From assembly GCF_030815405.1 (NCBI RefSeq), contig NZ_JAUSWX010000001.1, positions 1,860,001-1,924,000 of the forward strand: DNA of 64,000 nucleotides, read 5' to 3'. The notes under the pieces were generated by a model, which had not been told where the DNA came from, made no database searches, and worked only from the letters and a program-made list of their open reading frames with translations. Position 1 is the stretch's first letter. Each line of letters begins with the position of its first letter. The translations under genes were made by a program, and so were the position numbers. Of this stretch, positions 49,293 through 59,066 are shown one piece after another. The DNA is from Agromyces albus (GTDB taxonomy: Bacteria; Actinomycetota; Actinomycetes; Actinomycetales; Microbacteriaceae).

Positions 49293-49856
49293 TCAGGCCG
49301 GCCAGGCGTCGGCGATCTCCTGCCGCACCTCGCCGAGGAGGCGCGGCAGCGCCTTCGTGCCGGCGATGATCGGGAAGAAGTTCGAGTCGAGCGCCCAGCG
49401 CGGCACGAGGTGCTGGTGCAGGTGTTCGGCGATGCCGGCCCCGGCGATGCGGCCCTGGTTCATGCCGATGTTGAACCCGTCGCAGTGCGAGACCTGCTTC
49501 ACGACCCGCATCGCGATCTGCGTGAGCTCGCCGATCTCGGCGATCTCGTCGGGCGTCGCCTCGTCGTAGGTCGCGACGTGGCGGTACGGGCACACGAGCA
49601 GGTGACCGCTGTTGTACGGGTAGAGGTTCAGCAGGACGTAGGCGTGCTCGCCTCGAGCGACGATGAGCGATTGCTCGTCGCTCATCTCGGGCGCGCGGCA
49701 GAACGGACAGGCGTGCTCGTCGGGCTGCTGCCCGTGCTGGATGTAGACGAGCCGGTGCGGCGTCCAGAGGCGCTGGAATGCATCGGGCACGCCGGCGAGA
49801 TCTGCCGCGGCATCCGTCGGCACGCCATCGAACTCGTCGGGCTGGTAGGCCGTCAT
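49293..49856 (-). CDS. HIT-domain nucleotide hydrolase/phosphorylase
   Basis: A 187-residue histidine-triad protein of the Ap4A phosphorylase-like branch found next to thrS throughout actinobacteria. The HIT motif is [11 protein letters not shown], preceded by [20 protein letters not shown] and [17 protein letters not shown] Cys pair near residue 50 suggests a zinc site. ATG 49856 overlaps the thrS stop (ATGA). In mycobacteria the next genes are pgsA and PIM-synthesis genes; here pdxS follows directly. Confidence 0.92.
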   Translation of the reverse strand: MTAYQPDEFDGVPTDAAADLAGVPDAFQRLWTPHRLVYIQHGQQPDEHACPFCRAPEMSDEQSLIVARGEHAYVLLNLYPYNSGHLLVCPYRHVATYDEATPDEIAEIGELTQIAMRVVKQVSHCDGFNIGMNQGRIAGAGIAEHLHQHLVPRWALDSNFFPIIAGTKALPRLLGEVRQEIADAWPA

Positions 49857-51844
49857 GCGAACAAGTCGTCCCTCGTGGTCACCTGTCGGCGATCGTCGAT
49901 GGCGAGGAGGATGAGCGAGACCGCTTGGGAGATGGGCACGCCGTTCTCCTGGCTGCCGTCGCGGAATCGGAAGCTGACCGTCTCACCCGCGCGATCGTTC
50001 TCGCCCGCGATGAGCTGGAACGGAATCTTCTGCGTGGTGTGCGTGCGGATCTTCTTCTGCATGCGATCGTCGCTCGTGTCGAGATCCGCTCGCACGCCGG
50101 CGCGTTTCAGCTGCTCGATGATGTCGCCGAGGTAGTCGGCGTACTCGTCGGCGACGGGGATGCCCACGACCTGCACCGGTGCGAGCCAGACCGGGAACGC
50201 TCCCGCATAGTGCTCGAGGAGGATGGCGAAGAACCGCTCGATCGAGCCGAACAGCGCCCGGTGGATCATGATGGGGCGTTTCCGCTGGCCGTCGCGATCG
50301 GTGAACTCGAGCTCGAAGCGCTCGGGCAGGTTGGGATCGACCTGCACCGTCGAGAGCTGCCAGGTGCGGCCGATCGCGTCACGTGTCTTCAAGTCGATCT
50401 TCGGTCCGTAGAACGCCGCCTCACCGGGCATCTCGGTGAGCTTGAGTCCACTCGCGCGGGCGACGTTGCGGAGCGCGTTCGTGGAGTACTCCCAGAACTC
50501 CTCGGAGCCGATCCACTTGTCCTTCTCGTCATCGCGCATCGAGAGCTCGAGCTCGAAGTCGTCGAGGCCGAAGTCGCGCAGCATCGAGATGACGAATGCG
50601 ATGACCTTGGTGGCTTCCTCTTCGAGCTGTTCAGGGGTGACGAAGAGGTGCGAGTCGTCTTGCGTGAAGCCGCGCACCCGGGTGAGCCCATGGAGGGCGC
50701 CCGAGAGCTCGTTCCGGTACACGGTGCCGTTCTCGGCGAGCCGCATCGGGAGGTCGCGGTAGCTGCGGCCGCGCTCCTTGTAGATGAGGATGTGCATCGG
50801 GCAGTTCATGGGCTTCAGGTAGTAGTCCTGGCCCTGCTTCGTGACGTTGCCGTGGGCGTCGCGTTCCTCGTCCATGCGGATGGGCGGGAACATGCCCTCT
50901 TTGTAGGTGATGAGGTGGTTCGACTGGAGGAAGAGATCCTCCTTCGAGATGTGCGGCGTGTAGACGTAGGTGTAGCCGTCGGCGATGTGGCGACGGCGCG
51001 CGTGCTGCTCCATCTCCATGCGCACGATGCCGCCGCGCGGGTGCCACACCGAGAGCCCGGAGCCGATCTCCTCGGGGAAACTGAACAGGTCGAGCTCGCG
51101 CCCGAGCTTGCGGTGGTCGCGCTTCGCCGCCTCTTCGAGTCGGTGCTGGTAGGCGCGAAGCTCGTCTTTCGTCGGCCATGCGGTGCCGTAGATGCGCTGC
51201 AGCTGCGGGTTCTTCTCGGAGCCGCGCCAGTAGGCGGCGGCGATGCGAGTGAGCGCCCACCCGTTGCCGATCATGCGGGTGTTCGGCAGGTGCGGGCCGC
51301 GGCAGAGGTCTTTCCAGACGGTCTCGCCGCTCTTCGGGTCGATGTTGTCGTAGATCGTGAGCTCGCCCGCGCCGACCTCGACCGACTCGTGGTCGTCGCC
51401 GCTCGACTCGCCGTGTCCTGCCGCGCCCTTCAGTCCGATGAGCTCGAGCTTGTAGGGCTCGCTCGCGAGTTCCTCGCGCGCCGCGTCATCCGTCACGACC
51501 CTGCGCATGAAGCGCTGGCCGGCACGGATGATTCGGGCCATCTCCTTGTCGAGCGCCTTCAGGTCTTCGGGCGTGAACGCCTCGGTGACGTCGAAGTCGT
51601 AGTAGAAGCCGTCGGTGACGGGCGGGCCGATGCCGAGCTTCGCGTCGGGATTGACCGCCTGCACGGCTTGCGCCAGAACGTGGGCAGTGGAATGCCGGAG
51701 GATGTCGAGGCCGTCGGGCGAGTCGATCGTCACCGGCTCTACGACATCAGTCTCGGTCACCGTCGTCGCGAGGTCCTTGAGCTCGCCGTTGACGCGCATC
51801 GCGACAACGGATCGATCGGTGAAGAGCTCGAAGCCGTCGGCCAC
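49853..51844 (-). CDS. thrS: threonyl-tRNA synthetase
   Basis: Class II synthetase, 663 residues. N-terminal TGS domain, editing domain with [12 protein letters not shown], catalytic core with [40 protein letters not shown] and motif 3 [20 protein letters not shown], then the anticodon-binding domain. Zinc ligands (Cys in MNCPMH, His in DDSHLF, His in MIHRAL) are present. GTG 51844 is chosen because AGGGAG stands nine bases upstream and the protein then starts directly at the TGS domain. Confidence 0.96.
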   Translation of the reverse strand: MADGFELFTDRSVVAMRVNGELKDLATTVTETDVVEPVTIDSPDGLDILRHSTAHVLAQAVQAVNPDAKLGIGPPVTDGFYYDFDVTEAFTPEDLKALDKEMARIIRAGQRFMRRVVTDDAAREELASEPYKLELIGLKGAAGHGESSGDDHESVEVGAGELTIYDNIDPKSGETVWKDLCRGPHLPNTRMIGNGWALTRIAAAYWRGSEKNPQLQRIYGTAWPTKDELRAYQHRLEEAAKRDHRKLGRELDLFSFPEEIGSGLSVWHPRGGIVRMEMEQHARRRHIADGYTYVYTPHISKEDLFLQSNHLITYKEGMFPPIRMDEERDAHGNVTKQGQDYYLKPMNCPMHILIYKERGRSYRDLPMRLAENGTVYRNELSGALHGLTRVRGFTQDDSHLFVTPEQLEEEATKVIAFVISMLRDFGLDDFELELSMRDDEKDKWIGSEEFWEYSTNALRNVARASGLKLTEMPGEAAFYGPKIDLKTRDAIGRTWQLSTVQVDPNLPERFELEFTDRDGQRKRPIMIHRALFGSIERFFAILLEHYAGAFPVWLAPVQVVGIPVADEYADYLGDIIEQLKRAGVRADLDTSDDRMQKKIRTHTTQKIPFQLIAGENDRAGETVSFRFRDGSQENGVPISQAVSLILLAIDDRRQVTTRDDLFA

Positions 51845-51954
51845 TGTGTACCACTCCCTGTGAGTCGAAACGAACCCTTCAACTGTAGTGCGGCGCCGCG
51901 CCGACCCCCGCCCGGCTCGGTGCCCGCCCTGATGCATCGCGGCCCGCCCGATTC

Positions 51955-51960
51955 TAGAGT
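51955..51960 (+). promoter_or_regulatory. leaderless -10 box of the hypothetical gene at 51968
   Basis: TAGAGT (51955-51960) ends seven bases before ATG 51968. It lies back to back with thrS, with no -35 that I would defend. Confidence 0.4.
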
Positions 51961-51967
51961 TTTCCTC

Positions 51968-52567
51968 ATGCATACCTCCGAACCGTCAACAGGAGAACGC
52001 GACGAGTTCGACCGGCAGGTCGTGGACATCGCCGCGTTCGAAACCGACCTCAGCCCCGAGGACTGGGCCACGAAGCACCGCGCAGGCGACCTCGGCCGCG
52101 GGCCGATCTTCTGGGCGCCGATCGAGGTGCTCTCCCCCACAATCACAGTCGGGCGCGGGCGCACCAACCTCACGCTCATCAGGCCGACGATCGTGCAGAC
52201 CGACGCCGCGACCCCCTACGCCGGGTTCGACCGGCGCGAGTCGCCGAACCGGAACCCCGTCGTCTCCGTGCACTTCCACCCCGGTGCGTATGGCATCGCG
52301 GGCACCGGCACCTATGTGTTCGCATTCGCGGTGGATGCCCCGGCGCGGGCCACTTTCTCTCCCGCCGGATACGCGGGCGCCGGCACTGTCGACGCGCCGG
52401 GATCGATCAGCTTCAGCGGTCGGCGTGTCATCACGGTCATCCTGCGGAACGTGCCCGCGAGCCAAGAGGTCTCGGCATCGATCGAGCAGACCGCCGGTGA
52501 GTCGTGGTCGTGGTACAGCACCCGGATCAGCCATCCGCCGTTGGTGCTCGAGATCGCGTCGTTATAG
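51968..52567 (+). CDS. hypothetical protein, beta-rich C-terminal half
   Basis: A 199-residue protein I do not recognise. No signal peptide or membrane segment. The C-terminal two-thirds are beta-strand-like with alternating hydrophobics ([59 protein letters not shown]), suggesting an Ig- or jelly-roll-like fold. Coding is supported by the matched codon pattern, a leaderless -10 box and lack of a competing frame. It lies between thrS (divergent) and the sigma-factor gene, which starts 112 bp downstream. Confidence 0.65.
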   Translation: MHTSEPSTGERDEFDRQVVDIAAFETDLSPEDWATKHRAGDLGRGPIFWAPIEVLSPTITVGRGRTNLTLIRPTIVQTDAATPYAGFDRRESPNRNPVVSVHFHPGAYGIAGTGTYVFAFAVDAPARATFSPAGYAGAGTVDAPGSISFSGRRVITVILRNVPASQEVSASIEQTAGESWSWYSTRISHPPLVLEIASL

Positions 52568-52678
52568 CGCTTCTTCTCCTCGGTCGCAATCGCCTTTCGA
52601 GAAGTGCAGTGCGGTGCTTCACTGCCAAGGACGGCTTGCCCGTCGGGCACCGCTTTGGACGGCGAGGGGAGGCACGAC

Positions 52679-53530
52679 ATGGGCCACGACGCAGGAGTCC
52701 GGACGAGGAACGACCGGCGGAACGAGGAGTGGGATGCGCGACAGCAATGGACCCGAGCGAGATTCGACGAGTTGAAGCCGCTGCGTGGACGACCGCGACG
52801 TGCCGCCGAGGACGCGATCGTCTTGGAGCATCTCGACCTCGTCGACGGACTCGTGCGCCGGATCGCCTCGGGCTACCGCGACCAGAGCGATCTGCGCCAG
52901 GTCGGATGCATCGGGCTCATGAACGCCGTTCGCCGATTCGATCCGCAGCGCAGCGACAACTTCATCTCGTTCGCCGTGCCCACCATCGCGGGTGAGATCA
53001 AGCGCTATCTCCGTGACAACGGCTGGTTCATCCGACCGCCGCGACGGATGCAGGAGATGCGTCTCGCCGTCTCGACGGCGATGCCCGAGCTCTCGCAGAC
53101 GCTGCATCGGGAGCCGACGGTCACGGATATCGCCGAATACCTCCAGACGCCACGCGCCACGGTCGCCGAGGCCGTCGACACGCGGACGAGCCTCCACCCC
53201 GTCTCACTCGACGCCGGCCTCAGCGACGACGAGCCCTCGATCGGCTCGACGATCGGACGCGTCGACGATCGACTCGAGCGCGCCGACCTGCGCCTCTCCC
53301 TGCGGATGGCGCTCTCGACACTGACTCCGCGGGAACGCCGCATCGTCTACCTCAGGTTCATCGAGGAGCGCACCCAGCAGGAGATCGCCCGTGAGATCGG
53401 CGTCACCCAGATGCAGGTGTCACGGCTCCTCTCGAAGATCATGGATCGCCTGCAGGCACAGCTCGAAGACCAGCTGGGCGAAGCCCCGGACGCGGGAGAC
53501 CGCAGCGTGGCGGAGCGTCGCACGGCCTAG
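52679..53530 (+). CDS. RNA polymerase sigma factor, SigB/SigF/SigG type
   Basis: Alternative group 3 sigma factor, 283 residues. Region 2 reads LVDGLVRRIASGYRDQSDLRQVGCIGLMNAVRRFD then FISFAVPTIAGEIKRYLRDNGWFIRPPRRMQE, the -10 recognition and linker typical of SigB/SigF. Region 3 includes EPTVTDIAEYLQ. Region 4 ends RRIVYLRFIEERTQQEIAREIGVTQMQVSRLL. ATG 52679 is preceded by GGGGAGGCACGAC. No RsbW-type anti-sigma or anti-anti-sigma gene lies alongside. Its stop codon shares CTAG with the stop of the convergent GT9 gene. Two GTTT/GGGWAT promoters in the adjacent glycan locus are possible targets. Confidence 0.92.
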   Translation: MGHDAGVRTRNDRRNEEWDARQQWTRARFDELKPLRGRPRRAAEDAIVLEHLDLVDGLVRRIASGYRDQSDLRQVGCIGLMNAVRRFDPQRSDNFISFAVPTIAGEIKRYLRDNGWFIRPPRRMQEMRLAVSTAMPELSQTLHREPTVTDIAEYLQTPRATVAEAVDTRTSLHPVSLDAGLSDDEPSIGSTIGRVDDRLERADLRLSLRMALSTLTPRERRIVYLRFIEERTQQEIAREIGVTQMQVSRLLSKIMDRLQAQLEDQLGEAPDAGDRSVAERRTA

Positions 53531-54486
53531 ACGGCCGCCTCGACCCGCCCGATCCCGAGTCGCTCGATCGCGTCGACCACGTCGGCGGCGGTCACTGCCA
53601 GCAGCGCCGGGTCGGGATCGTCGGCGAACACGTCACCGCGCCTGCAGGAGGGATCCGTGAGCACGATGTGCGGTCCGGCGGTCGGCGGGCCCCATTCCTC
53701 GGGCCGAGCCGGCCCGAAGATGACGACCGACGGCACCCGGTATGCCGAGGCGAGATGCGCCGCTCCGGTATCGACGGTGACGACGAGCCGAGCAGCCGCG
53801 ATGACGGCCGCGAAGCCCGTGAGGTCGAGCCGGCCCGCCAGCACTTCCGTGACCGGCACCCCGGCGAGCGCGGCAACCTCGGCGGCGCGCTCTCGCTCCT
53901 CTGCGCCACCCGTGAAGACCACTCGCTCTCCGCGCGCCGCGAGCGCGCGGGCGACCTCAGCGAAGCGGGCCGCGGGCCACCGCCGCGCCCCGTAGAAGGC
54001 GCCGACGTGCACGACCGCCGCGCCCACCACCGAAGGCACTGTGTCGGGCGCGGGGATCGCCACCTCATCGGCATCGGCGGGTACTCCCGTCGACCTGACC
54101 AGCCGCGCCCAGCGCTCCCGCTCGAGGAGGCCGTCGATCCACTCGGGGCCGTCGGGCGCGTCGGGCGCGTGCGCGATGAGCCGCCGCGGATGCACGGCGT
54201 GGAGCAGCGTCCCGCTCTCCGGGCCGCGGCCGTGCAGGTTCACCGCGATGTCGACACTCCCCGCCGTCACGTCGAGCGGCCGGGACAGCCCGGGAGTGGG
54301 AAGCAACTCGTCGACGGTACCGAGGAGCTCCACGATCGGAGCGAGCCAGCCGGAGGTCGCGAGCACGATCCGGTGCTCGGGAAACCCGCGTCGCAGGGCC
54401 GTGAGTGCCGGCACGGCGACAAGGAGGTCGCCGAGCTTGAGTGCCCGGAGCACGAGCATCACCGGGCGCGGTTCCGAGGCGCGCAC
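53527..54486 (-). CDS. glycosyltransferase family 9 (heptosyltransferase-like), copy 1
   Basis: A 319-residue GT-B enzyme. MLVLRALKLGDLLVAVPALTALRRGFP is the N-terminal GT9 signature, and AAARLVVTVDTGAAHLASAY is the conserved donor-site motif of ADP-heptose:LPS heptosyltransferases. No signal or membrane segment; it acts at the cytoplasmic face. GTG 54486 is preceded by GGAAGGGTGGAGAA. It is divergent from gmhB across only 67 bp, so it belongs to the heptose locus. Acceptor unknown. Confidence 0.88.
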   Translation of the reverse strand: MRASEPRPVMLVLRALKLGDLLVAVPALTALRRGFPEHRIVLATSGWLAPIVELLGTVDELLPTPGLSRPLDVTAGSVDIAVNLHGRGPESGTLLHAVHPRRLIAHAPDAPDGPEWIDGLLERERWARLVRSTGVPADADEVAIPAPDTVPSVVGAAVVHVGAFYGARRWPAARFAEVARALAARGERVVFTGGAEERERAAEVAALAGVPVTEVLAGRLDLTGFAAVIAAARLVVTVDTGAAHLASAYRVPSVVIFGPARPEEWGPPTAGPHIVLTDPSCRRGDVFADDPDPALLAVTAADVVDAIERLGIGRVEAAV

Positions 54487-54536
54487 TTCTCCACCCTTCC
54501 AGATCGGCCGCCGCCGGAGAAGCCCCCTGGCTGCAC

Positions 54537-54561
54537 GTTTAGGAGGAGGAGAAGTGGGTAT
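54537..54561 (+). promoter_or_regulatory. SigB/SigF-like promoter at gmhB
   Basis: GTTT (54537-54540), exactly 15 nt, GGGTAT (54556-54561), the arrangement known for SigF/SigB-type promoters. The -10 overlaps the GTG start, so a transcript from here would begin near 54568 and would use the ATG at 54572. The strong Shine-Dalgarno before GTG 54554 implies a further promoter upstream. A second GGGTAT is at 54568. Confidence 0.45.
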
Positions 54562-55108
54562 CGAGCCGGGTATGGTGACCCGACCTCCGCGTGCGGTGCT
54601 CTTCGATCGCGACGGCACCCTCATCAGGGATGTGCCGTACAACGGCGACCCCGATCTGGTCGAGCCGATGCCGACGGTGCGCCCGGCGCTCGCGCTGCTG
54701 CGGCGCAATGGCATCGCCGTCGGCGTCGTCACCAACCAGTCTGGCGTGGCGCGTGGACTCATCACTCGAGACCAGGTCACGGCCGTCAATGCACGTGTCG
54801 AGGAACTGCTGGGTGCGATGGACGTCTGGGCGGTGTGCCCGCACGGCGTCGATGAGGGCTGCGGATGCCGCAAGCCAGCGCCCGGCCTCGTGCTCGCCGC
54901 CGTGGGGGCGCTCGGGGTGGCGCCCGCGGATGCCGTCGTGATCGGGGACATCGGATCGGATGTGGCTGCGGCCACGGCCGCGGGCTGCCGGGCGGTGCTC
55001 GTGCCCACGCCGGTGACTCGCTTCGACGAGATTCGCGACGCCCCGATGGCCGCAGCGACCGTACTCGCCGCGGTGGAGCTCGTGCTGGCGCTGGAGCCGG
55101 TCCCGTGA
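54554..55108 (+). CDS. gmhB: D-glycero-D-manno-heptose-1,7-bisphosphate 7-phosphatase
   Basis: HAD-superfamily phosphatase removing the C7 phosphate of heptose bisphosphate, 184 residues. The nucleophile Asp is in AVLFDRDGTLIRDVPY, the Thr/Ser site in GVVTNQSGVARG, the zinc-binding loop in CPHGVDEGCGCRKPAPG (the Cys/His set peculiar to GmhB), and the final Asp in VIGDIGSDVAAA. GTG 54554 follows a strong AGGAGGAGGAGAA; ATG 54572 is the alternative. The stop overlaps the next gene (GTGA). First gene of a tightly overlapped run of six. Confidence 0.93.
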   Translation: MGIEPGMVTRPPRAVLFDRDGTLIRDVPYNGDPDLVEPMPTVRPALALLRRNGIAVGVVTNQSGVARGLITRDQVTAVNARVEELLGAMDVWAVCPHGVDEGCGCRKPAPGLVLAAVGALGVAPADAVVIGDIGSDVAAATAAGCRAVLVPTPVTRFDEIRDAPMAAATVLAAVELVLALEPVP

Positions 55109-56166
55109 GCCGCCGCGTGCTCATCGTGCGACTCGACAGTGTCGGGGACGTCCTGCTTGCCGGCCCCGCGGTCCGCGCCGTCGCTGCGCGCGCCGAGGTG
55201 GACCTCCTCTGCGGTCCGACGGGCGCCCCTGCCGGCCGCCTCCTGCCCGGCGTGCGGCACGTGCACGAGTGGGACTGCCCGTGGATCGGCAACCCCGCAC
55301 GTCCAGCGAGCGTCGAGGCCGTCGACGAGCTCAACGCGATCGTCGCGACCGTCAGGCCCGACGAGGCGGTGATCCTCACCTCGTTCCATCAGAGCCCGCT
55401 GCCGCTCGCGTTGCTGCTGCGGCTCGCGGGCATCGAGCGCCTCAGCGGGGCATCCGTGGACTACGCCGGAAGCCTGCTGGATGTGCGGCTCCGACCGGGC
55501 GAGGACTTTCCCGAATCGCAGTCGGAGGTGACCCGGGCGCTCACCATCGCGGCCGCCGCAGGCTACGAACTGCCGCCGGGTGACGATGGGCGTCTCGCGG
55601 TCCGGCCCACACCCGACCCGGCGCCGTTGGTGGGACGCGAGCCATACGTCGTCGTCCATCCTGGAGCAGCGGTGCCCGCCAGGGCGTGGCCCGTCACGCA
55701 CCACGTCGCCGCGGTGCGCGCCCTCGCCGATGCCGGTCTCCGCGTCGTCGTGACCGGGTCGGCCGGCGAACGCGGCGAGACCGCTCGCGTCGCCGGCGAT
55801 ATCGCCGTCGACCTGGGCGGGCGCACGGATCTCGCGGTCCTCGCAGGAGTGCTCGGATCCGCCGACGCGGTCGTCGTTGGCAATACGGGCGCCGCGCACC
55901 TCGCCGCCGCCGTCAGCACCCCCGTCGTCAGCCTGTTCTCCCCCGTCGTCGACGAGACGTGCTGGCGTCCCTTCGGCGTGCCGACCGTGCTCCTCGGACG
56001 CACCGACACCGCGTGCGCCGGCACGAGGGCGCGGGAGTGCCCGGTCCCGGGACATCCGTGCCTCGCCGACATCGAACCGAAGCACGTCGTCGAAGCCGTC
56101 TTCGCGATCCGTCGTCAGCGGTCGGCTGAATTCGGCGCAGTGGCAACCGAGGCGGTGCCGGCATGA
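55105..56166 (+). CDS. glycosyltransferase family 9 (heptosyltransferase-like), copy 2
   Basis: A 353-residue GT-B enzyme starting SRRVLIVRLDSVGDVLLAGP, the GT9 Rossmann opening. LGSADAVVVGNTGAAHLAAA is the donor-binding signature, and VVVHPGAAVPARAWP matches the HPGA motif of heptosyltransferases. A C-terminal Cys-containing stretch (CAGTRARECPVPGHPCL) is typical of actinobacterial homologues. GTG 55105 overlaps the gmhB stop, and the gene ends overlapping the next one (ATGA). Probably adds heptose to a surface glycan. Confidence 0.9.
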   Translation: MSRRVLIVRLDSVGDVLLAGPAVRAVAARAEVDLLCGPTGAPAGRLLPGVRHVHEWDCPWIGNPARPASVEAVDELNAIVATVRPDEAVILTSFHQSPLPLALLLRLAGIERLSGASVDYAGSLLDVRLRPGEDFPESQSEVTRALTIAAAAGYELPPGDDGRLAVRPTPDPAPLVGREPYVVVHPGAAVPARAWPVTHHVAAVRALADAGLRVVVTGSAGERGETARVAGDIAVDLGGRTDLAVLAGVLGSADAVVVGNTGAAHLAAAVSTPVVSLFSPVVDETCWRPFGVPTVLLGRTDTACAGTRARECPVPGHPCLADIEPKHVVEAVFAIRRQRSAEFGAVATEAVPA

Positions 56167-57215
56167 GGATACTGCTCTGGCACGTGCACGGCGGCTGGAC
56201 CGATGCCTTCGTGCAGGGCGACCACGACTACCTGTTCCCCACCGACCCGGAGCGTGGGCCGTGGGGGCTCGGCCGCGGCGGTCGCGACTGGCCCGCCGCC
56301 GCGATCGAGGTCGACCAGGACGACCTCGCCGGCGAGGCGATCGACTTCGTGTTGCTGCAGCGAACCGAAGAGCTCGAGCGAGCCGAACGGCTCCTCGGCC
56401 GACGTCTCGGCAGCGACGTGCCGGCGGTCTTCCTCGAGCACAACACGCCCAAGCCGCACGCCGTGACCACGCGGCATCCGCTCGCCGATCGAGCCGACAT
56501 CCCGATCGTGCACGTCACGCACTTCAACGAGCTCATGTGGGACAACGGCGAGGCCCGCACGGTCGTGATCGAACACGGCATCCGGGATCCGGGCCTCCGC
56601 TACACCGGAGCGATCGAGCGCATGGCCGTCGTCGTGAACGAACCCGTTCGCCGGTGGCGCATCGCCGGGAGCGACCTGCTGCCCCGATTCGCGAGCGCCG
56701 GCGGCATCGACGCCTTCGGCATGGGCGTGGAAGAGCTCCCCGGAGCACTCGGCCTCGCCGGTGGGCTGGTGACCCCGGTCGGCGACCTCACGCCCCACGC
56801 ACTGCACTCGGCACTCGCCGAGCGGCGCCTCTATCTCCACGTGGCACGCTGGACCTCGCTGGGGCTCTCGCTTCTCGAGGCCATGCACCTCGGCCTGCCC
56901 GTCGTCGCCCTGCAGACGACCGAGGCCGCGCGTGCCGTGCCGCCCGGCGCCGGGTTCCTGTCGACGAGCGTCGACGAGCTCGTGGCGGCGGCGAGACTTC
57001 TGCTCGAGGATCCGGATGCCGCAGCGCGCCTCGGCGCCGCCGCTCGCGACGCGGCGATCGAACGCTACAACCTCGGCCGGTTCCTGCGCGACTGGGACAC
57101 CCTCTTCGCGGACCTCGTGGAACGACCCCGGCGCACCGGCCGCCGGATCGCGGTGGAGATGCCTGCCGCCCTGACGATCGAAAGGAGCATCGATGCGCAT
57201 CGCCATGGTCTCTGA
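56163..57215 (+). CDS. glycosyltransferase, GT4-like
   Basis: A 350-residue protein: MRILLWHVHGGWTDAFVQGDHDYL at the start, AVFLEHNTPKPHAV in the middle and, in the C-terminal half, VARWTSLGLSLLEAMHLGLPVVAL, the E-x7-E type donor site of GT4 enzymes in a reduced form. The N-terminal domain is less typical. Donor and acceptor unknown. It overlaps the next gene by 23 nt and the preceding one by 4. Confidence 0.8.
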   Translation: MRILLWHVHGGWTDAFVQGDHDYLFPTDPERGPWGLGRGGRDWPAAAIEVDQDDLAGEAIDFVLLQRTEELERAERLLGRRLGSDVPAVFLEHNTPKPHAVTTRHPLADRADIPIVHVTHFNELMWDNGEARTVVIEHGIRDPGLRYTGAIERMAVVVNEPVRRWRIAGSDLLPRFASAGGIDAFGMGVEELPGALGLAGGLVTPVGDLTPHALHSALAERRLYLHVARWTSLGLSLLEAMHLGLPVVALQTTEAARAVPPGAGFLSTSVDELVAAARLLLEDPDAAARLGAAARDAAIERYNLGRFLRDWDTLFADLVERPRRTGRRIAVEMPAALTIERSIDAHRHGL

Positions 57216-58443
57216 ACACGCGAGCCCGCTCGCCACCCTCGGAGGAGTCGACGCGGGCGGACAGAACGTGCACGTCGCCGCACTCTCGATCGAGCTCGCT
57301 CGACGGGGCAACGAGGTTCGCGTCTACACTCGCCGCGACGACGCCGTCTCGCCCGAGCGGGTGCTGCTCGCGCCTGGCGTCGAGGTCGTCCACGTCACCG
57401 CCGGACCGACCCGCCACGTACCCAAGGACGACATGCTCCCGTACATGCCGGCACTCGCCGCGGGAATCGCCGCGGACTGGACCGACTGGGCCCCCGACGT
57501 CGTGCACAGTCACTTCTGGATGTCGGGCGTGGCCGCGCTGGATGCGGTCTCCCGCATGGCGAGCGCACCGCGCGTGATGCATACGTTCCACGCGCTCGGC
57601 GTCGTCAAGCGACGTCACCAGGGCGCCGACGATACGAGCCCTGCCGAACGCGAATGGCTCGAGCCCGATGTGGGCCGCCGGGTCGACGGCGTCGTCGCGA
57701 CATGCTCCGACGAGGCGTTCGAGCTGAAGAAGCTCGGCGTGCCGCCACGGAACATCAGCGTGATCCCGTGCGGGGTGGATCTCGCCCACTTCACGCCCGA
57801 TGGGCCGCACGAGTCACGACGGCGGCGGCACCGCGTGCTGAGCGTCGGCCGGCTCGTGCCCCGCAAGGGGGTCGGAACGGTCATCGAGGCGATCGGGGCG
57901 CTCGCCGCCGAGGGAATCGACGTCGAACTCGTCGTCGTGGGCGGCGGCGCCTCGAACGGCGGGCGCGATCCCGAGCTCGAACGGCTCGCCGGCATCGCAC
58001 GGCAGACGGGCGCGGGCGAGCGCATCGAGCTTCGCGGCCAGGTGCCCCAGTCGGCGCTGCCCGAGCTGTACCGCTCCGCCGACGTCGTCGTGTGCGCGCC
58101 GTGGTACGAACCGTTCGGCATCGTGCCGCTCGAGGCGATGGCCTGCGGCATCCCCGTCGTCGCGTCATCCGTCGGCGGACTCATCGACAGCGTCGTCGAC
58201 GGGGGTACCGGGCGTCACGTGCCGCCGAGGGATGCCGGCGCGGTCGCCGACGCGGTGCGCGGACTCCTGCTCGACGAACCGCAGCGCCGGCAGCTCGGCG
58301 CGAACGGGAGGAAGCGGATGACGGCGCGCTACGCATGGAGCCGGATCGCGGCCGACACCGAGCGCAGCTATCGCGCGACCATCGCCGCCGCGAACGGCTC
58401 GGCGGCACCGGTGCGCCGCCGAGCGAAGGGAGGCGCGCGATGA
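57193..58443 (+). CDS. glycosyltransferase family 4
   Basis: A 416-residue retaining GT-B enzyme. MRIAMVSEHASPLATLGGVDAGGQNVH is the MshA/sucrose-phosphate-synthase-like opening. VIPCGVDLAHFTPDG and VGRLVPRKGVGTVIEAI precede the donor motif YEPFGIVPLEAMACGIPVVA (two Glu), then VGGLIDSV. ATG 57193 lies inside the preceding gene with AAAGGAGC before it. Its stop overlaps gmhA (ATGA). It resembles MshA only in general fold; context argues for surface glycan assembly. Confidence 0.9.
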   Translation: MRIAMVSEHASPLATLGGVDAGGQNVHVAALSIELARRGNEVRVYTRRDDAVSPERVLLAPGVEVVHVTAGPTRHVPKDDMLPYMPALAAGIAADWTDWAPDVVHSHFWMSGVAALDAVSRMASAPRVMHTFHALGVVKRRHQGADDTSPAEREWLEPDVGRRVDGVVATCSDEAFELKKLGVPPRNISVIPCGVDLAHFTPDGPHESRRRRHRVLSVGRLVPRKGVGTVIEAIGALAAEGIDVELVVVGGGASNGGRDPELERLAGIARQTGAGERIELRGQVPQSALPELYRSADVVVCAPWYEPFGIVPLEAMACGIPVVASSVGGLIDSVVDGGTGRHVPPRDAGAVADAVRGLLLDEPQRRQLGANGRKRMTARYAWSRIAADTERSYRATIAAANGSAAPVRRRAKGGAR

Positions 58444-59066
58444 CCCTGCACGAGCCTGAGACCCGCTCCATCGCCGAGGAGTGGGCCGCACATGCGGTGA
58501 TCCACCACGTCAGCGGCGTTGGCCCCGTGCTCGTCGCCCTCGAGCACGCGGCGCCGCGCCTCGCCCGGTGGGCGATGCAGCTCGCCGAGCGCCTCGAGGC
58601 CGGTGGGCGGCTGCTCATCGCCGGCAACGGCGGTTCGGCCGCCGAGGCGCAGCATCTCTCGGCGGAGTTCGTCGGCCGCTTCCGGCATGAGCGCCGGCCG
58701 TACGCGGCGATCGCGCTCAACTCGGATTCCTCCGCCGTCACGGCGATCGGGAACGACTACGGGTACGAGGAGGTGTTCGCACGGCAGGTGCGGGCGCACG
58801 CTCGCCCGGGAGACATCGTGCTGCTGCTCTCCACGAGCGGAGCGAGCCCGAACCTCGTCACCGCTGCACGGGCCGCAGCGGAGTGTCGCGCCGTGACCTG
58901 GGCGATCACGGGGCCGGCACCCAACCCGCTCTCAATCGAATGCGACGACACGATCGCCCTTCCCGGCGCCGCTCCGAATGTGCAGGAGGCCGAACTCGTG
59001 GCCGTGCACGCGCTCTGCGTGGCGTTCGACGCGCTCGTCGGTGCCGAAGAGGAGGTCGAGCGGTGA
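58440..59066 (+). CDS. gmhA: D-sedoheptulose-7-phosphate isomerase
   Basis: SIS-domain enzyme converting sedoheptulose 7-phosphate to D-glycero-D-manno-heptose 7-phosphate, first step of the heptose pathway; 208 residues. Phosphate-binding LLIAGNGGSAAEAQHLSAEFVGRF, ALNSDSSAVTAIGNDYGYEEVFARQ and LLLSTSGASPNLVTAA are GmhA signatures. The C-terminal helix VQEAELVAVHALC supplies a conserved His. ATG 58440 overlaps the GT4 stop, and the stop overlaps hldE (GTGA). Confidence 0.94.
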   Translation: MTLHEPETRSIAEEWAAHAVIHHVSGVGPVLVALEHAAPRLARWAMQLAERLEAGGRLLIAGNGGSAAEAQHLSAEFVGRFRHERRPYAAIALNSDSSAVTAIGNDYGYEEVFARQVRAHARPGDIVLLLSTSGASPNLVTAARAAAECRAVTWAITGPAPNPLSIECDDTIALPGAAPNVQEAELVAVHALCVAFDALVGAEEEVER

